The notes beneath the pieces were generated by a model. That model was not told the DNA's origin, ran no database searches, and saw only the letters and a list, made by a program, of their open reading frames with translations. This document shows, in pieces, positions 25,462 to 33,947 of a stretch of 64,000 nucleotides of DNA. Source of the stretch: Spirochaetales bacterium Spiro_02 (GTDB lineage Bacteria > Spirochaetota > Spirochaetia > Sphaerochaetales > Sphaerochaetaceae); the NCBI GenBank assembly GCA_001604275.1, contig LVBD01000011.1:1-64000 (forward strand), in the 5' to 3' direction. Each line of letters opens with the position of its first letter. Position 1 is the stretch's first letter. The translations under genes and the position numbers were made by a program.

Positions 25462-26397
25462 TCAACGATATGCCCTGCCGGCAAGCTCGTCGATATACTC
25501 GCTTGCGCAGTGTGCCGCTACGGCACCGTCGGCGGCGGCCGTCACGATCTGTCTGAACGGAGTGTCGCGCACATCGCCTGCCGCGTAGAGACCTGGGATG
25601 CTCGTCTCCATCCTGCAGGTCGTCACGATATATCCAGCGTCGTCTTTCTTCGCTTCCGGAACCAGCGAAGTCTGCGGAATCATGCCGACGAAAACGAAGA
25701 CAGCGTCGAATTCCTCGGTATAGACTTCATCTGTCCCAAGATTCCTGAGCACCACTCGGTCGACCTTGTCGCCATCCCCTTCGATGCTTTCGACCGTATG
25801 TTGAAGCTTTACCGTGATCTTCGGGTCCCTCATGACGCGGTCTGCGATTTCCTGCTGGGCGCGGAACCGGTCCCGTCTGTGGATCAACGTCACCTTGTCG
25901 GTGAGCTTCGCCAGATACAGCGCCTCGGTGCATGCGCTATCTCCGCCGCCGATCACCAGTATCTTCTTGTTGCGGAAGAACGGACCGTCGCACGTGGCGC
26001 AATAGGAGACGCCCTTTCCCTTGTATTCTTCTTCCCCTGGGACTCCCAGCGGCCTATGTTTCGCACCGGTGCACAGAATCACCGTCGGCGCAACGTACTC
26101 GCCCTCGGTCGTCTTGACGACGAAGTTGTCCTCGTCCTTGTCTACCGATTGCACCGTGGCGTACACCAGCTCTGCGCCGAATCGCTCCGCCTGATCCTGG
26201 AACTGCATGCCGAGCTCATAGCCGCTGATCGTCTTGTTCACTCCGGGATAGTTCTCGATCGAATCGATCGTCAGCGCTTGGCCACCCGGCGCAAGCTCTT
26301 CGATCATCGTCGTTCTGCGAGCCGCTCTGGCTCCGTATTGTGCGGCGGCAAGTCCCGCCGGACCAGCCCCGATTATCAGAATGTCACGTTCTTCCAT
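25462..26397 (-). CDS. trxB: Thioredoxin reductase, 311 aa
   Basis: TrxB is an NADPH-dependent flavoenzyme that reduces thioredoxin. FAD-binding GAGPAGLAAAQYGARA is at residues 10-25, the redox pair is Cys133/Cys136 in SYCATCDGP, the NADPH Rossmann motif is VIGGGDSACTEALYL, and the C-terminal FAD motif is GLYAAGDVRD. Length is normal. The start at 26397 has AGGAGG six bases upstream. It is the last gene of the TPR-tsaE-tsaB-trxB run. The ferredoxin-dependent relatives lack the NADPH motif seen here. Confidence 0.95.
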   Translation of the reverse strand: MEERDILIIGAGPAGLAAAQYGARAARRTTMIEELAPGGQALTIDSIENYPGVNKTISGYELGMQFQDQAERFGAELVYATVQSVDKDEDNFVVKTTEGEYVAPTVILCTGAKHRPLGVPGEEEYKGKGVSYCATCDGPFFRNKKILVIGGGDSACTEALYLAKLTDKVTLIHRRDRFRAQQEIADRVMRDPKITVKLQHTVESIEGDGDKVDRVVLRNLGTDEVYTEEFDAVFVFVGMIPQTSLVPEAKKDDAGYIVTTCRMETSIPGLYAAGDVRDTPFRQIVTAAADGAVAAHCASEYIDELAGRAYR

Positions 26398-26457
26398 CCT
26401 GTTCCTCCTGAAGGAAGCGATATCGCAGGAGCATCGCGAAGCCGTAGCCAAGAACCG

Positions 26458-27159
26458 CTACCGGTCTTGCCGGAGCCGCTCCTCAAGCGCGATTTCCGCG
26501 TCGCTTTTCCTGATATAGACGGGACCCTCTCCAATATCGTCCCCACCGCTTTCTTCAAAACGGAGTTTTCCGAGACGGATCAATGATTCCCCGAGATCCC
26601 TTTTCGTTAATGTATCTTCGGAAACAGGAATCGTCAAACCAATTTTTTCCATCTCCTTCTCAAGCAACGGTCTGAACTTGCCTGCGTCCGGTCCGGTGAT
26701 CAAGACGGACTCTCTTTTCGAGAGCATCGCCGCAAGTTCCTCTTGGTCGCAGTCCATGTCCGCCGTCAGCCGCTGTCCATGCCGGAACAATGCGCTGTAG
26801 TAGCGATTCTTCTTTGCGTCGATGACCGGCAGAACGACGCCATTGAACCACGAGACCGGTTCCTGGAGAGTGCGCAGCGTCGAGATGGAGACAAGCGGCT
26901 TGTCGCATGCAAAAGCAATGCCCTTGCACGCCGACATGGCGATTCTCAGTCCAGTGAATGAACCGGGACCTTTCGTGCATACCAGCAGATCGAGGTCCTT
27001 GAATTCCAGCCCGGCCCGCGTACAGAGCTCGAGCATTTCAGGCACCAGATTCTCCGAATGCTTCAAGCCCGCGTCCAACGTCCTGGATTCGAATCTCGCT
27101 CCCGCCTGGAGCGCAAGGTGCATGATCTGGGTAGACGTATCCACCGCCAGGATATTCAT
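26458..27159 (-). CDS. tsaB: tRNA threonylcarbamoyladenosine factor TsaB, 233 aa
   Basis: TsaB is the inactive-kinase-fold partner that, with TsaD and TsaE, adds threonylcarbamoyl to A37 of ANN-decoding tRNAs. The start MNILAVDTSTQIMHLAL and KGPGSFTGLRIAMSACKGIAFACDKPLVSISTL are hallmark sequence blocks (here KGPGSFTGLRIAMS, SACKGIAFA). The ATG overlaps the tsaE stop by four bases. The gene pair gives both dedicated subunits; tsaD is not in the window. Confidence 0.93.
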   Translation of the reverse strand: MNILAVDTSTQIMHLALQAGARFESRTLDAGLKHSENLVPEMLELCTRAGLEFKDLDLLVCTKGPGSFTGLRIAMSACKGIAFACDKPLVSISTLRTLQEPVSWFNGVVLPVIDAKKNRYYSALFRHGQRLTADMDCDQEELAAMLSKRESVLITGPDAGKFRPLLEKEMEKIGLTIPVSEDTLTKRDLGESLIRLGKLRFEESGGDDIGEGPVYIRKSDAEIALEERLRQDR

Positions 27160-27575
27160 AGGTCGATTCCCTCCACATCGATGATTCTGCTCTGGTCCGG
27201 CATGATCTCGAGGTTGACATAGATGGTACCGTCGGGAAGCATCGATTGGATCTTTTCGCTCCATTCGATCAATGCGATTCCATCGCTGTACAGCATTTCC
27301 TCGCCCCCGATCATCTCGAATTCTTCAGGACCCGAGATGCGATACAGATCCATGTGGTACATCGGCATGGAGCCTTCGTATTCCTGGACCAGCGTAAACG
27401 TCGGACTGACGATCGCCTCGGTGATCCCCAAGGCTTCGGCGACGCCTTTCGCAATGACTGTTTTCCCAGCTCCAAGACTTCCCCGCAAGGAGATGACCGC
27501 GCCCGGTCGACAGGCTTCGCCGAGCCTGCGGCCAAGCATGAGCGTGTCTTCCACGCTGTTGCTGACGAACTTCAT
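27156..27575 (-). CDS. tsaE: tRNA threonylcarbamoyladenosine ATPase TsaE, 139 aa
   Basis: This small P-loop ATPase drives the TsaBDE complex. Walker A is GSLGAGKT (residues 33-40), followed by the family block IVSPTFTLVQEYEGSMPMYHMDLYR and LIEWSEKI (cited in part: PTFTLVQEYEG, HMDLYRI, EWSEKI). The start at 27575 is set by GGAGG seven bases upstream. It is encoded two bases from the TPR gene and overlaps tsaB. Confidence 0.93.
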   Translation of the reverse strand: MKFVSNSVEDTLMLGRRLGEACRPGAVISLRGSLGAGKTVIAKGVAEALGITEAIVSPTFTLVQEYEGSMPMYHMDLYRISGPEEFEMIGGEEMLYSDGIALIEWSEKIQSMLPDGTIYVNLEIMPDQSRIIDVEGIDL

Positions 27576-27577
27576 GC

Positions 27578-28882
27578 CTACGCCTCCGGATGCTCCCCAT
27601 GGTCCGCTCCGCATCCACAGTCATCGCCATGGGCGTGCGAATGCGCATGATCGTTGTCATGGTCATGTTTCGCCAATTGATCCGCATCGACCATTTCCTC
27701 GATGATGATCTGCGACAGTTTTTCCCCGGTCTGCCGCTCATAGTCGTGCATCAGCTGGCGTACGCCCGGGTCGTGCTCGTCGCAGGCTCGTGCGCGTTCC
27801 AGCAGTTCCCTGGCCTGGTCATACTCGCCGTCCCGAAGATGGAGGAAGGCGAGGTTCGAAAGCAGCTTCACGTTGTCCCCGTCAAGATCCAGCGCTATGT
27901 CCAGATAGTTTTTGGCGAGTTCCCGATCCCCAGCTTCCAACGTGCAGATGGCCAGTTCGTTGTAGATGTCGCTGCTCGATTCCCCGAGCTCCAGACATTT
28001 GAGGAACGCTTCCTGCCCCGGACCGTATTCTCCGATCCTTCGATGCGCCCAGCCTTTCAGGAACCATGCGTTCCAAACCTTCGGGTTGTTCTTCAGAAAC
28101 GACTCGAGCAGTTCCAGAGCCTGTTCCTCATTTCCCAGCTGGATCTCGTCGTAGGCTTGCATGATGGTCTTGTCGTCGTTCAATTTTTCCTTGACGTCGC
28201 CCAGCATGTTCGCGATCTGCTTTTTCCGCGGACCGTCCGGCGCTACGGCGAGGTACCGTTCGAGATAGTCGCGGGCTATGTCCATGTTTCCCTGATAGAG
28301 ATTGAAGGTCCCGATCTCCGCAAGCAAGTCGGGATCGTCGGGGAACATGTTCAGCCCTTCCGCCAGCGTACCGAGCATTTTTTCCTGATAGAGATCGGCT
28401 TGCTCTTGCCGCTTATCCGCCTCAAGCGCCGCCGCACGTTCCCCATAGATGACGGCGAGGTTGATGAACGTGGCGGGTTCCGGCGAAAGATGGTTCACGG
28501 CAAGGAAAAGCTCCTCGGCGAAATCGTAGTCTCCCGTTTTCGCTTTTGCGATCGCGGCGAGATTCAGCTCCTTTGGCGCATCCGGCTGGAGGGCGAGGAC
28601 GAAATCCCGATAATAGGCGAAGTCCTCATGCTCCGGTTCCCATGCCACGACCTTGAGCAGTCCGGCCATGATCATTTCGATGCCGATTTCGTCTGTCGAA
28701 TCGATGCCCGTCCGTCCCTGCTGCAATTGCAACGGAATCCGTTTGGTCGGATCCACCGTGAATCCGTTGATCTCCTGCCGCATCGTTTCAGGAAGGGCGA
28801 TGTAGATGATGTCCTCCAGCTTCCCGGTTCTCTCTTTGAGATTTCCATCGGCGGACCGTGCGTTCTGATGTTCTTGTGTCAT
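27578..28882 (-). CDS. TPR protein with histidine-rich metal-binding tail, 434 aa
   Basis: From about residue 110 to 385 the chain is built of tetratricopeptide-like helix pairs (LLAEIGTFNLYQGNMDIARDYLERYL, WFLKGWAHRRIGEYGPGQEAFLKCLELGE are clear units; cited in part as TFNLYQGNMDIARDYLERYL). Such repeats hold protein partners. The last 25 residues are HDHDNDHAHSHAHGDDCGCG followed by ADHGEHPEA, a nickel/zinc-type chelating tail like those of HypB or SlyD. No signal peptide, so cytoplasmic. The gene starts only 15 bases behind the terminator of the 6S RNA gene and heads the tsaE-tsaB-trxB run. Confidence 0.75.
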   Translation of the reverse strand: MTQEHQNARSADGNLKERTGKLEDIIYIALPETMRQEINGFTVDPTKRIPLQLQQGRTGIDSTDEIGIEMIMAGLLKVVAWEPEHEDFAYYRDFVLALQPDAPKELNLAAIAKAKTGDYDFAEELFLAVNHLSPEPATFINLAVIYGERAAALEADKRQEQADLYQEKMLGTLAEGLNMFPDDPDLLAEIGTFNLYQGNMDIARDYLERYLAVAPDGPRKKQIANMLGDVKEKLNDDKTIMQAYDEIQLGNEEQALELLESFLKNNPKVWNAWFLKGWAHRRIGEYGPGQEAFLKCLELGESSSDIYNELAICTLEAGDRELAKNYLDIALDLDGDNVKLLSNLAFLHLRDGEYDQARELLERARACDEHDPGVRQLMHDYERQTGEKLSQIIIEEMVDADQLAKHDHDNDHAHSHAHGDDCGCGADHGEHPEA

Positions 28883-28897
28883 GGATGTTCCTGTGGT

Positions 28898-29105
28898 AAA
28901 AAAGCCCGCGGTGCCGGTACCGAAGTATGCTCTTGAACCGGTGGTCCAAGGGGGGTGCCAGTTGGCCGGACATTCTGTTCCTGAAAAACCGGAAGACCGG
29001 CAGGATCAATGCAATCCAGCTATGCCGCACCCCGTATGTGTAATTTGAGCCAAGAGACTTTGTCTCCGGGCGAACACCGCAGGCGGTTTCTTCGTTATTG
29101 ATTCC
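28898..29105 (-). ncRNA. ssrS: 6S RNA
   Basis: The minus-strand sequence folds into the 6S rod. A closing stem GCCTGCGGTG (29075-29084) pairs with CACCGCGGGC (28904-28913), then CTCTTG with CAAGAG, then a large unpaired central bubble of about 16 bases per side, then GGGGTGC with GCACCCC and an irregular apical hairpin. The 3' stem runs straight into TTTTTT. The total is about 205 nt. The position directly downstream of a ZapB-like gene parallels the known zapA-ssrS linkage. 6S RNA mimics an open promoter and sequesters housekeeping RNA polymerase. The 5' end is estimated from a weak promoter and could be some ten bases off. Confidence 0.85.
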
Positions 29106-29111
29106 GACCCT

Positions 29112-29117
29112 ATGCTA
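29112..29117 (-). promoter_or_regulatory. -10 box for 6S RNA (tentative)
   Basis: TAGCAT on the minus strand lies seven bases before the predicted 6S start. A -35 partner is poor (TCCTAA at 17 bases), so this is a weak call. Confidence 0.35.
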
Positions 29118-29174
29118 CCATGGACGGCAGGTGTTAGGAAAGGGGATATTTCCGACTTCCTGTCTCCTACCGTC

Positions 29175-29218
29175 CAAAAATAAATCGCCGCAACGGCCTT
29201 CCGACCATCGCGGCGATC
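29175..29218 (-). terminator. Terminator of the zapB-like gene
   Basis: On the minus strand ATCGCCGC (29210-29217) pairs with GCGGCGAT (29184-29191), followed by TTATTTTTGG. It separates the zapB-like gene from the 6S RNA unit. Confidence 0.75.
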
Positions 29219-29239
29219 TTCACGATACCCTTTGATTCC

Positions 29240-29620
29240 TCACAGCGGGGGAAGATCCCCGAGATCCCCCAGCGAATCCACATCGTCGTCGTCCAGTTCG
29301 ACTTCTTCGATCGTGATTCCGTCCGGTGTCGTGTAGCTTTCCGCTTCCTCGAGTTCCTGTGCTGACAGTGTGTCGAACAAATCGACATCGTCGAGACCTT
29401 CGATGCTGGACAACGTATCCAAGGCATTGGTGATACTCTCTTCGACAATCTTGTTGCTCTGGGTGAAGCTCTCCACATACTCTTCCAATTCCGCGTTATG
29501 CGTCTTCACGAGATCGAACTTTTCCTGAAGATCGGCTTTCTCCTTCCTCAGCATCTCGATCAGGAAGGCGGCCTTCTTGATTCTCTGTTCCAGTAGCTGC
29601 ATGCTATCAAGTGTCGACAT
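29240..29620 (-). CDS. ZapB-like coiled-coil cell division protein, 126 aa
   Basis: The first 70 residues form one continuous coiled coil (LLEQRIKKAAFLIEMLRKEKADLQEKFDLVKTHNAEL; cited in part as KKAAFLIEMLRKEKADLQEK). The C-terminal half is strongly acidic (TIEEVELDDDDVDSLGDLGDLPP). This and the 6S RNA next door resemble the zapA/zapB type of Z-ring stabiliser. Identity to a specific family is uncertain: no ZapA-specific globular domain is seen. A GGAGG lies about 10 bases before the ATG, and a promoter is at 29687-29715. Confidence 0.6.
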   Translation of the reverse strand: MSTLDSMQLLEQRIKKAAFLIEMLRKEKADLQEKFDLVKTHNAELEEYVESFTQSNKIVEESITNALDTLSSIEGLDDVDLFDTLSAQELEEAESYTTPDGITIEEVELDDDDVDSLGDLGDLPPL

Positions 29621-29686
29621 TCTGCTATTCCTCCTTGCCCGGAAAACACTTGGTTGTTTCTTCCGTCGTTGTCATCAGCTACGACC

Positions 29687-29715
29687 ATATTACCTTGCTC
29701 TGGTTGCATGGGCAA
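29687..29715 (-). promoter_or_regulatory. Promoter of the zapB-like gene
   Basis: On the minus strand TTGCCC (29710-29715), 17 bases, TAATAT (29687-29692), about 65 bases before the start codon. Confidence 0.55.
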
Positions 29716-29822
29716 GGGGAATCGCCCCAAGTTGAGCCATATTTGCATAAAATGTCATGGTTTCTGACGATATGCCATGCCCCAGGTATCCATGCACCTG
29801 GTTCCGCCGCTCGTTGCACGAA

Positions 29823-29869
29823 GCAAAAGAAGAGGGCGGTTTCAAGGAAAATTGAAACCGTCCTCTTCC
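29823..29869 (-). terminator. Terminator of the infC-rpmI-rplT operon
   Basis: A 17-bp stem (29829-29845 with 29852-29868, one mismatch) is followed on the minus strand by TTTTGCTT. It lies 20 bases past the rplT stop. The AAAAA on the other side could let it work both ways. Confidence 0.85.
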
Positions 29870-29889
29870 CAAAAACCCGTAAGGACGTA

Positions 29890-30249
29890 TCAGTTGGCCA
29901 GAACGCCCTTCACCTGGGACACCAGGCTGGAGAACGCGGCCTTGTCTTCGATGGCCATATTGGAAAGGGCCTTGCGGTTGATCTCGATCTCAGCGAGTTT
30001 CAATCCGTGCATGAACTGGGAGTAGTTGAGCCCCTCAGCCTGCACCGCCGCGCTGATCCTGGCGATCCAGAGCTTGCGGAAATCACGCTTGCGTTCTTTC
30101 CTTCCTCTGTAGGCATATTGACCGGCCTTCGCCACAGCATCTTTCGCAATGCGGTGGTTCGTACTTCTACGGCCGTAATATCCCTTCGCCTGATCGAGAA
30201 TCTTCTTTCTTCTGTCCTTGCGTTTGGTTCCGTCTACTGCTCTTGGCAT
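29890..30249 (-). CDS. rplT: 50S ribosomal protein L20, 119 aa
   Basis: The basic N-terminus MPRAVDGTKRKDRRKKILDQAKGYYGRRS and WIARISAAVQAEGLNYSQFMHGL are diagnostic of L20 (cited in part: KKILDQAKGYYGRRS). L20 binds 23S rRNA early in assembly and in many bacteria represses its own operon. It is the last gene of infC-rpmI-rplT, 15 bases after rpmI, and is followed by a strong terminator. Confidence 0.98.
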   Translation of the reverse strand: MPRAVDGTKRKDRRKKILDQAKGYYGRRSTNHRIAKDAVAKAGQYAYRGRKERKRDFRKLWIARISAAVQAEGLNYSQFMHGLKLAEIEINRKALSNMAIEDKAAFSSLVSQVKGVLAN

Positions 30250-30264
30250 ATTCCCACCCCGCCT

Positions 30265-30462
30265 TTATGCGTATGGAAGCAAGACTTTGACTTTCTTGGC
30301 TTCCGAGTCATGAAGGATGCCGGAAGCACGGAGATTTCTCTTGCGCTTGCTGCTCTTCTTGGTGAGAATATGGCGAAGACCCTGCTTTTTGTAGCGGACC
30401 TTGCCAGTCCCGGTGACCCTGTACCGCTTTGCAGCGGACTTTCTTGTTTTCATTTTCGGCAT
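30265..30462 (-). CDS. rpmI: 50S ribosomal protein L35, 65 aa
   Basis: [20 protein letters not shown] and the basic middle [30 protein letters not shown] (cited as [11 protein letters not shown]) are the normal L35 pattern and length. It sits between infC and rplT, as in most bacteria. Confidence 0.98.
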   Translation of the reverse strand: MPKMKTRKSAAKRYRVTGTGKVRYKKQGLRHILTKKSSKRKRNLRASGILHDSEAKKVKVLLPYA

Positions 30463-30545
30463 GATACCCTCTTTGCGCCCGCAAGGAACAAGAACCCCTT
30501 GGAGCTGCTATGTTCAACATTCCGTACGGAATGCCTTGCACATGA

Positions 30546-31088
30546 TTATTGTTTTTTCGCAGGTGCGCTCTTTGTCGGGCTGACGATGATCGACATCATC
30601 TTGCCTTCCATGGTGGCTCCTTTGTCAAGATTGAAACCTACACCATTTTCCGTAAGGATTTCAAGTATCTTGTCAAGAACGACCTTCCCAAGCTCGGTGT
30701 GGGCGAGTTCCCGTCCTCTGAAACGGATGCTCACCTTGACCTTGTTTCCCTCGGAGAGGAAATCGGTGATGAACTTGGACTTGGTTTCAAGGTCGTGCTT
30801 TTCGATCTTCGGCTGCATCCTGATTTCCTTGACCTTGATCACGGTCTGATTCTTCTTCGCGTCACGGATGCGCTTTTCCTGTTCGTACCGATACTTGCCG
30901 AAGTCAAGAATCTTGCAGACCGGCGGATTGGCGTTCGGAGACACCTCCACCAGATCCAAGCCCTCTTCTTCCGCGAGCTGAACGGCGTCATACACGCTCA
31001 TGATGCCCCGTTGCGTACCTTCTGCGTCGATGACGAACACTTCCCTAGCACGGATCTGTCTATTGATCCTCAAATCCTTCGTAGCCAA
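30546..31088 (-). CDS. infC: Translation initiation factor IF-3, 180 aa
   Basis: IF-3 keeps the 30S subunit free and checks the initiator codon. The N-domain starts [19 protein letters not shown] and [21 protein letters not shown] (cited as [15 protein letters not shown]); the C-domain carries [18 protein letters not shown] and VSIRFRGRE. The only plausible start is TTG at 31088, with GGAGATCGA ahead of it. A non-ATG start on infC is the family norm, because IF-3 rejects such codons and so limits its own synthesis. Confidence 0.97.
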   Translation of the reverse strand: MATKDLRINRQIRAREVFVIDAEGTQRGIMSVYDAVQLAEEEGLDLVEVSPNANPPVCKILDFGKYRYEQEKRIRDAKKNQTVIKVKEIRMQPKIEKHDLETKSKFITDFLSEGNKVKVSIRFRGRELAHTELGKVVLDKILEILTENGVGFNLDKGATMEGKMMSIIVSPTKSAPAKKQ

Positions 31089-31158
31089 TCGATCTCCTCG
31101 TTTTTTCTGGAAAAACCCACAATGAAAGAATATGTGGCTCTATGAGCCTCAGTTCAAA

Positions 31159-31187
31159 ACTATATCACAAGGCTATGGGCGTGTCAA
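31159..31187 (-). promoter_or_regulatory. Strong promoter of infC-rpmI-rplT
   Basis: On the minus strand TTGACA (31182-31187), 17 bases, TATAGT (31159-31164): nearly perfect sigma-70 consensus. It gives a leader of about 64 bases before infC. Confidence 0.85.
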
Positions 31188-31313
31188 AGTCCCGACCCGA
31201 CGAGATGATAGAAATATCGATGAAATGCGTTGTTTTCGTTTTTCGTCGCTTCACACGGCCATGGATCGGTCGTCGCGACACGGTTTCGATCGATAGCGAG
31301 AAACCGAGGCGGG

Positions 31314-32519
31314 TTACGTATCTGATTCTTTTTCGTCGGCGGATGCGTTTTGCGAACAGGGTCCTGTGGCGTCTGGGCTTGCGGTTCCGCCTTCCGTCTT
31401 CATTGCCTGTCTTGCATCGATCCGTTCCATGATCAGCTTGTAGCAGACCGAGACGGTCGGGACGGCGAACAACATCCCCCCTAGTCCGCCCAGGCCCCCT
31501 CCTACCGTCACTGAGGCGAATACCCATATCGCCGGCAAGCCTACGGAAGAACCCACGACCCGCGGATAGATCAGATTCCCCTCGATCTGCTGGAGGATCA
31601 GGAGGAACGCGACGAACCACAGTGCGCTCCATGGATCGACCATCGCGATCATGAACGCCCCGACAGCCGCGCCGATGAACGCTCCGACGATCGGTATCAG
31701 CGCGGTAGCGCCGACCAAGGCTCCGATCATGACGGCATAGGGCATCCTGAAGACGAGCATCCCGATCGCGCATAACGAACCGAGGATGATCGCTTCCGTG
31801 CACTGTCCCACTACGAACTTAGCGAACGTCCAGTAGGTGGTCGAGGCGATATGCGTGATTCTCCGTTCCGTCTTTGGCGATGCGAATGCACCGAGAGTCC
31901 GCGCCACCTGGGCTCCGAGCCGTTCTTTGCCTGCGAGGATATAGAGGGCGAACACCAGGGCCATGACGATGTTGACGACGATACCGATGCCGCCCGTGAT
32001 GATCGAGACCGTGTTGCTGAGCAGGTTCGGGACCATCCCTTGAAGTTTCTCCATGAGACTGTTCTTCAGATTGTAGATATCGATTCCGTGCCGTTGCAGG
32101 AATTCGGCGAGCTGGGGGTATTCGTCGCTATGACCTTCCCACCAGGTATTGAACTTGTCCAGCGCCGTGGACAGCGAATCGATGAGGATCTTCATTCCGT
32201 TGATCAACTCGGGAACCACCAGGTCGACTACCAGATAGATCAGCGTGAGGATGATGACGATGGATAGCAACAGGCTGATCGGACGCTTGATTTTCAGCAC
32301 CCATTTCTTCGGGCAGCAGTCGAACAGTTTCTCGAGGCGGCTCATGGGAATGTTCAGTACGAAAGCGATGCAGCCGCCAAGGATGAGAGGAAAGAAAGCG
32401 GAGACGAAATGTCGGACGGTGGCTTCGACAGCACGGAAATTCTGCAGGACCGTATACAACAGGATCATCGCCGCAACGATTCCCGCTACTTTCCATAGAT
32501 GCTTGTATCGTTCCTTCAT
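31314..32519 (-). CDS. AI-2E family transporter (YdiK/PerM-like), 401 aa
   Basis: Eight or so membrane segments surround a middle soluble stretch (DSLSTALDKFNTWWEGHSDEYPQL). The C-terminal half has the conserved FVVGQCTEAIILGSLCAIGML and LIPIVGAFIGAAVGAFMIA blocks (cited as GQCTEAIILGSLCAIGML). Family members export autoinducer-2 or act as sodium/proton antiporters, so the cargo is open. The start at 32519 has GAGG seven bases upstream. The last 25 residues are polar and variable. Confidence 0.8.
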   Translation of the reverse strand: MKERYKHLWKVAGIVAAMILLYTVLQNFRAVEATVRHFVSAFFPLILGGCIAFVLNIPMSRLEKLFDCCPKKWVLKIKRPISLLLSIVIILTLIYLVVDLVVPELINGMKILIDSLSTALDKFNTWWEGHSDEYPQLAEFLQRHGIDIYNLKNSLMEKLQGMVPNLLSNTVSIITGGIGIVVNIVMALVFALYILAGKERLGAQVARTLGAFASPKTERRITHIASTTYWTFAKFVVGQCTEAIILGSLCAIGMLVFRMPYAVMIGALVGATALIPIVGAFIGAAVGAFMIAMVDPWSALWFVAFLLILQQIEGNLIYPRVVGSSVGLPAIWVFASVTVGGGLGGLGGMLFAVPTVSVCYKLIMERIDARQAMKTEGGTASPDATGPCSQNASADEKESDT

Positions 32520-32542
32520 CCCATACCTCGCTATCAGTATGT

Positions 32543-32572
32543 ATGATAACGGCAATAGTGAATACTGGGCAA
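32543..32572 (-). promoter_or_regulatory. Promoter of the AI-2E family gene
   Basis: On the minus strand TTGCCC (32567-32572), 18 bases, TATCAT (32543-32548), about 25 bases before the start codon. Apart from this and the fba terminator, I see nothing in the 320-base gap 32520-32839. Confidence 0.5.
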
Positions 32573-32754
32573 TCCGCGGTTTCCCGTTCTTTTTTCACAA
32601 TAGCGAAGTTTTAGCCGCTGTCACGGTACGGGAGAAATGCTGTTCGATGCTGGGAGAGGATGGGCGGAATGAAAAGCGGCGAGGAGCCGATCCTGTCACA
32701 TAACGGAATGCTTTTCCGCCCGCCGGAGACCCACGGACCTGGCGTTGAATCCCA

Positions 32755-32797
32755 AAATAAAAAAACCGTTTCCCCGACGATGCTGTCAGGAAAACGG
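32755..32797 (-). terminator. Terminator of fba
   Basis: On the minus strand CCGTTTTCC pairs with GGGGAAACGG around a 12-base loop and is followed by TTTTTTTATTTT. It lies about 40 bases past the fba stop. Confidence 0.75.
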
Positions 32798-32839
32798 CTG
32801 ATCGGAAAAACGGCTTTGATATCCGTCAGGATCTGGAAC

Positions 32840-33832
32840 TCAAGCCTGTCCCGCGGAACCGAGGACGTCCTTGTTCTTGTGCATGTACATTGCCTTGAGC
32901 GCGTCTCTAGCCGGTCCGAGGTACTTGCGGGGGTCGAACCAGTCGGGATGCTCGTCGAAGACCCTGCGGATCGTACCGGTCATGGCAAGACGGCCGTCGC
33001 TATCGATGTTGATCTTGCATACCGCGCTCTTGGCTGCCTTGCGCAGCTGTTCCTCGGGGATTCCGACGCTGTCCTTCAAATGCCCGCCGTGCTCGTTGAT
33101 CATCTTCACGTATTCCTGGGGAACGGAAGACGATCCGTGCAGGACGATGGGGAAGCCGGGCAGCTTCTTCTCGATTTCCTCGAGGATGTCGAAGCGGAGC
33201 GGAGGCGGGATGAGGATCCCGTCTGCGTTGCGGGTACACTGATCGGGCGTGAACTTGTTCGCCCCGTGGCTGGTGCCGATGGAGATCGCCAGCGAATCGA
33301 CGCCTGTCTTGGAAACGAAGTCGATCACTTCGGACGGCTGCGTGTAGTGGGACTTCTCGGCGACGACGTCGTCTTCGATTCCGGCCAGAACGCCGAGCTC
33401 GCCTTCGACAGTCACGTCATGCTTGTGGGCGTATTCGACGACCTTCTTCGTCACGGCGACGTTTTCGTCGTAGGGAAGGTGGGAACCGTCGATCATCACG
33501 GACGAGAATCCGTTGTCGATGCATTCCTTGCAGGTCTCGAAGCTGTCGCCATGGTCGAGGTGCAGCACGATGGGGATCGCGTAGCCCAGTTCCTTGGCGT
33601 ATTCCGTGGCGCCACGCGCCATGTTCCTCAGCAGGTTGATGTTCGCATAGTCGCGAGCGCCCTTGGATACCTGGAGGATGACGGGGGATTTCGTTTCGAC
33701 GCAGGCCTGGATGATGGCCTGGAGCTGTTCCATGTTGTTGAAGTTGTATGCAGGAATGGCGTAGCCACCCTTGACAGCCTTGGCGAACATGTCTCTGGTA
33801 TTGACCAGTCCGAGTTCTTTGTAGGAAGTCAT
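32840..33832 (-). CDS. fba: Class II fructose-bisphosphate aldolase, 330 aa
   Basis: The zinc enzyme of glycolysis/gluconeogenesis cleaves fructose 1,6-bisphosphate. AYNFNNMEQLQAII at the N-terminus, the metal-binding VLHLDHGDSFETCKECID, DGSHLPYDENV, VEGELGVLAGIEDD and GTSHGANKF are class II motifs. PLRFDILEEIEKKLPGFPIVLHGSSSVP (cited as FPIVLHGSSSVP) adds the phosphate loop. The start at 33832 is set by AAGGAG. It has its own promoter and terminator. Confidence 0.96.
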   Translation of the reverse strand: MTSYKELGLVNTRDMFAKAVKGGYAIPAYNFNNMEQLQAIIQACVETKSPVILQVSKGARDYANINLLRNMARGATEYAKELGYAIPIVLHLDHGDSFETCKECIDNGFSSVMIDGSHLPYDENVAVTKKVVEYAHKHDVTVEGELGVLAGIEDDVVAEKSHYTQPSEVIDFVSKTGVDSLAISIGTSHGANKFTPDQCTRNADGILIPPPLRFDILEEIEKKLPGFPIVLHGSSSVPQEYVKMINEHGGHLKDSVGIPEEQLRKAAKSAVCKINIDSDGRLAMTGTIRRVFDEHPDWFDPRKYLGPARDALKAMYMHKNKDVLGSAGQA

Positions 33833-33869
33833 GACTTGCTCCTTGAATGTGATGTATCGTATCGCTCCA

Positions 33870-33899
33870 AATTTACCCAATTCATGGCACCGAGGTCAA
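33870..33899 (-). promoter_or_regulatory. Promoter of fba
   Basis: On the minus strand TTGACC (33894-33899), 18 bases, TAAATT (33870-33875). Confidence 0.65.
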
Positions 33900-33912
33900 C
33901 AGCGCCGTCTGC

Positions 33913-33941
33913 TTGACCAACGAAAAGGCCGTTGGTAGAGT
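33913..33941 (+). promoter_or_regulatory. Promoter of a leaderless gene (at 33948)
   Basis: TTGACC (33913-33918), 17 bases, TAGAGT (33936-33941), then TCCCGT and the ATG at 33948. No ribosome site is present. Confidence 0.6.
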
Positions 33942-33947
33942 TCCCGT

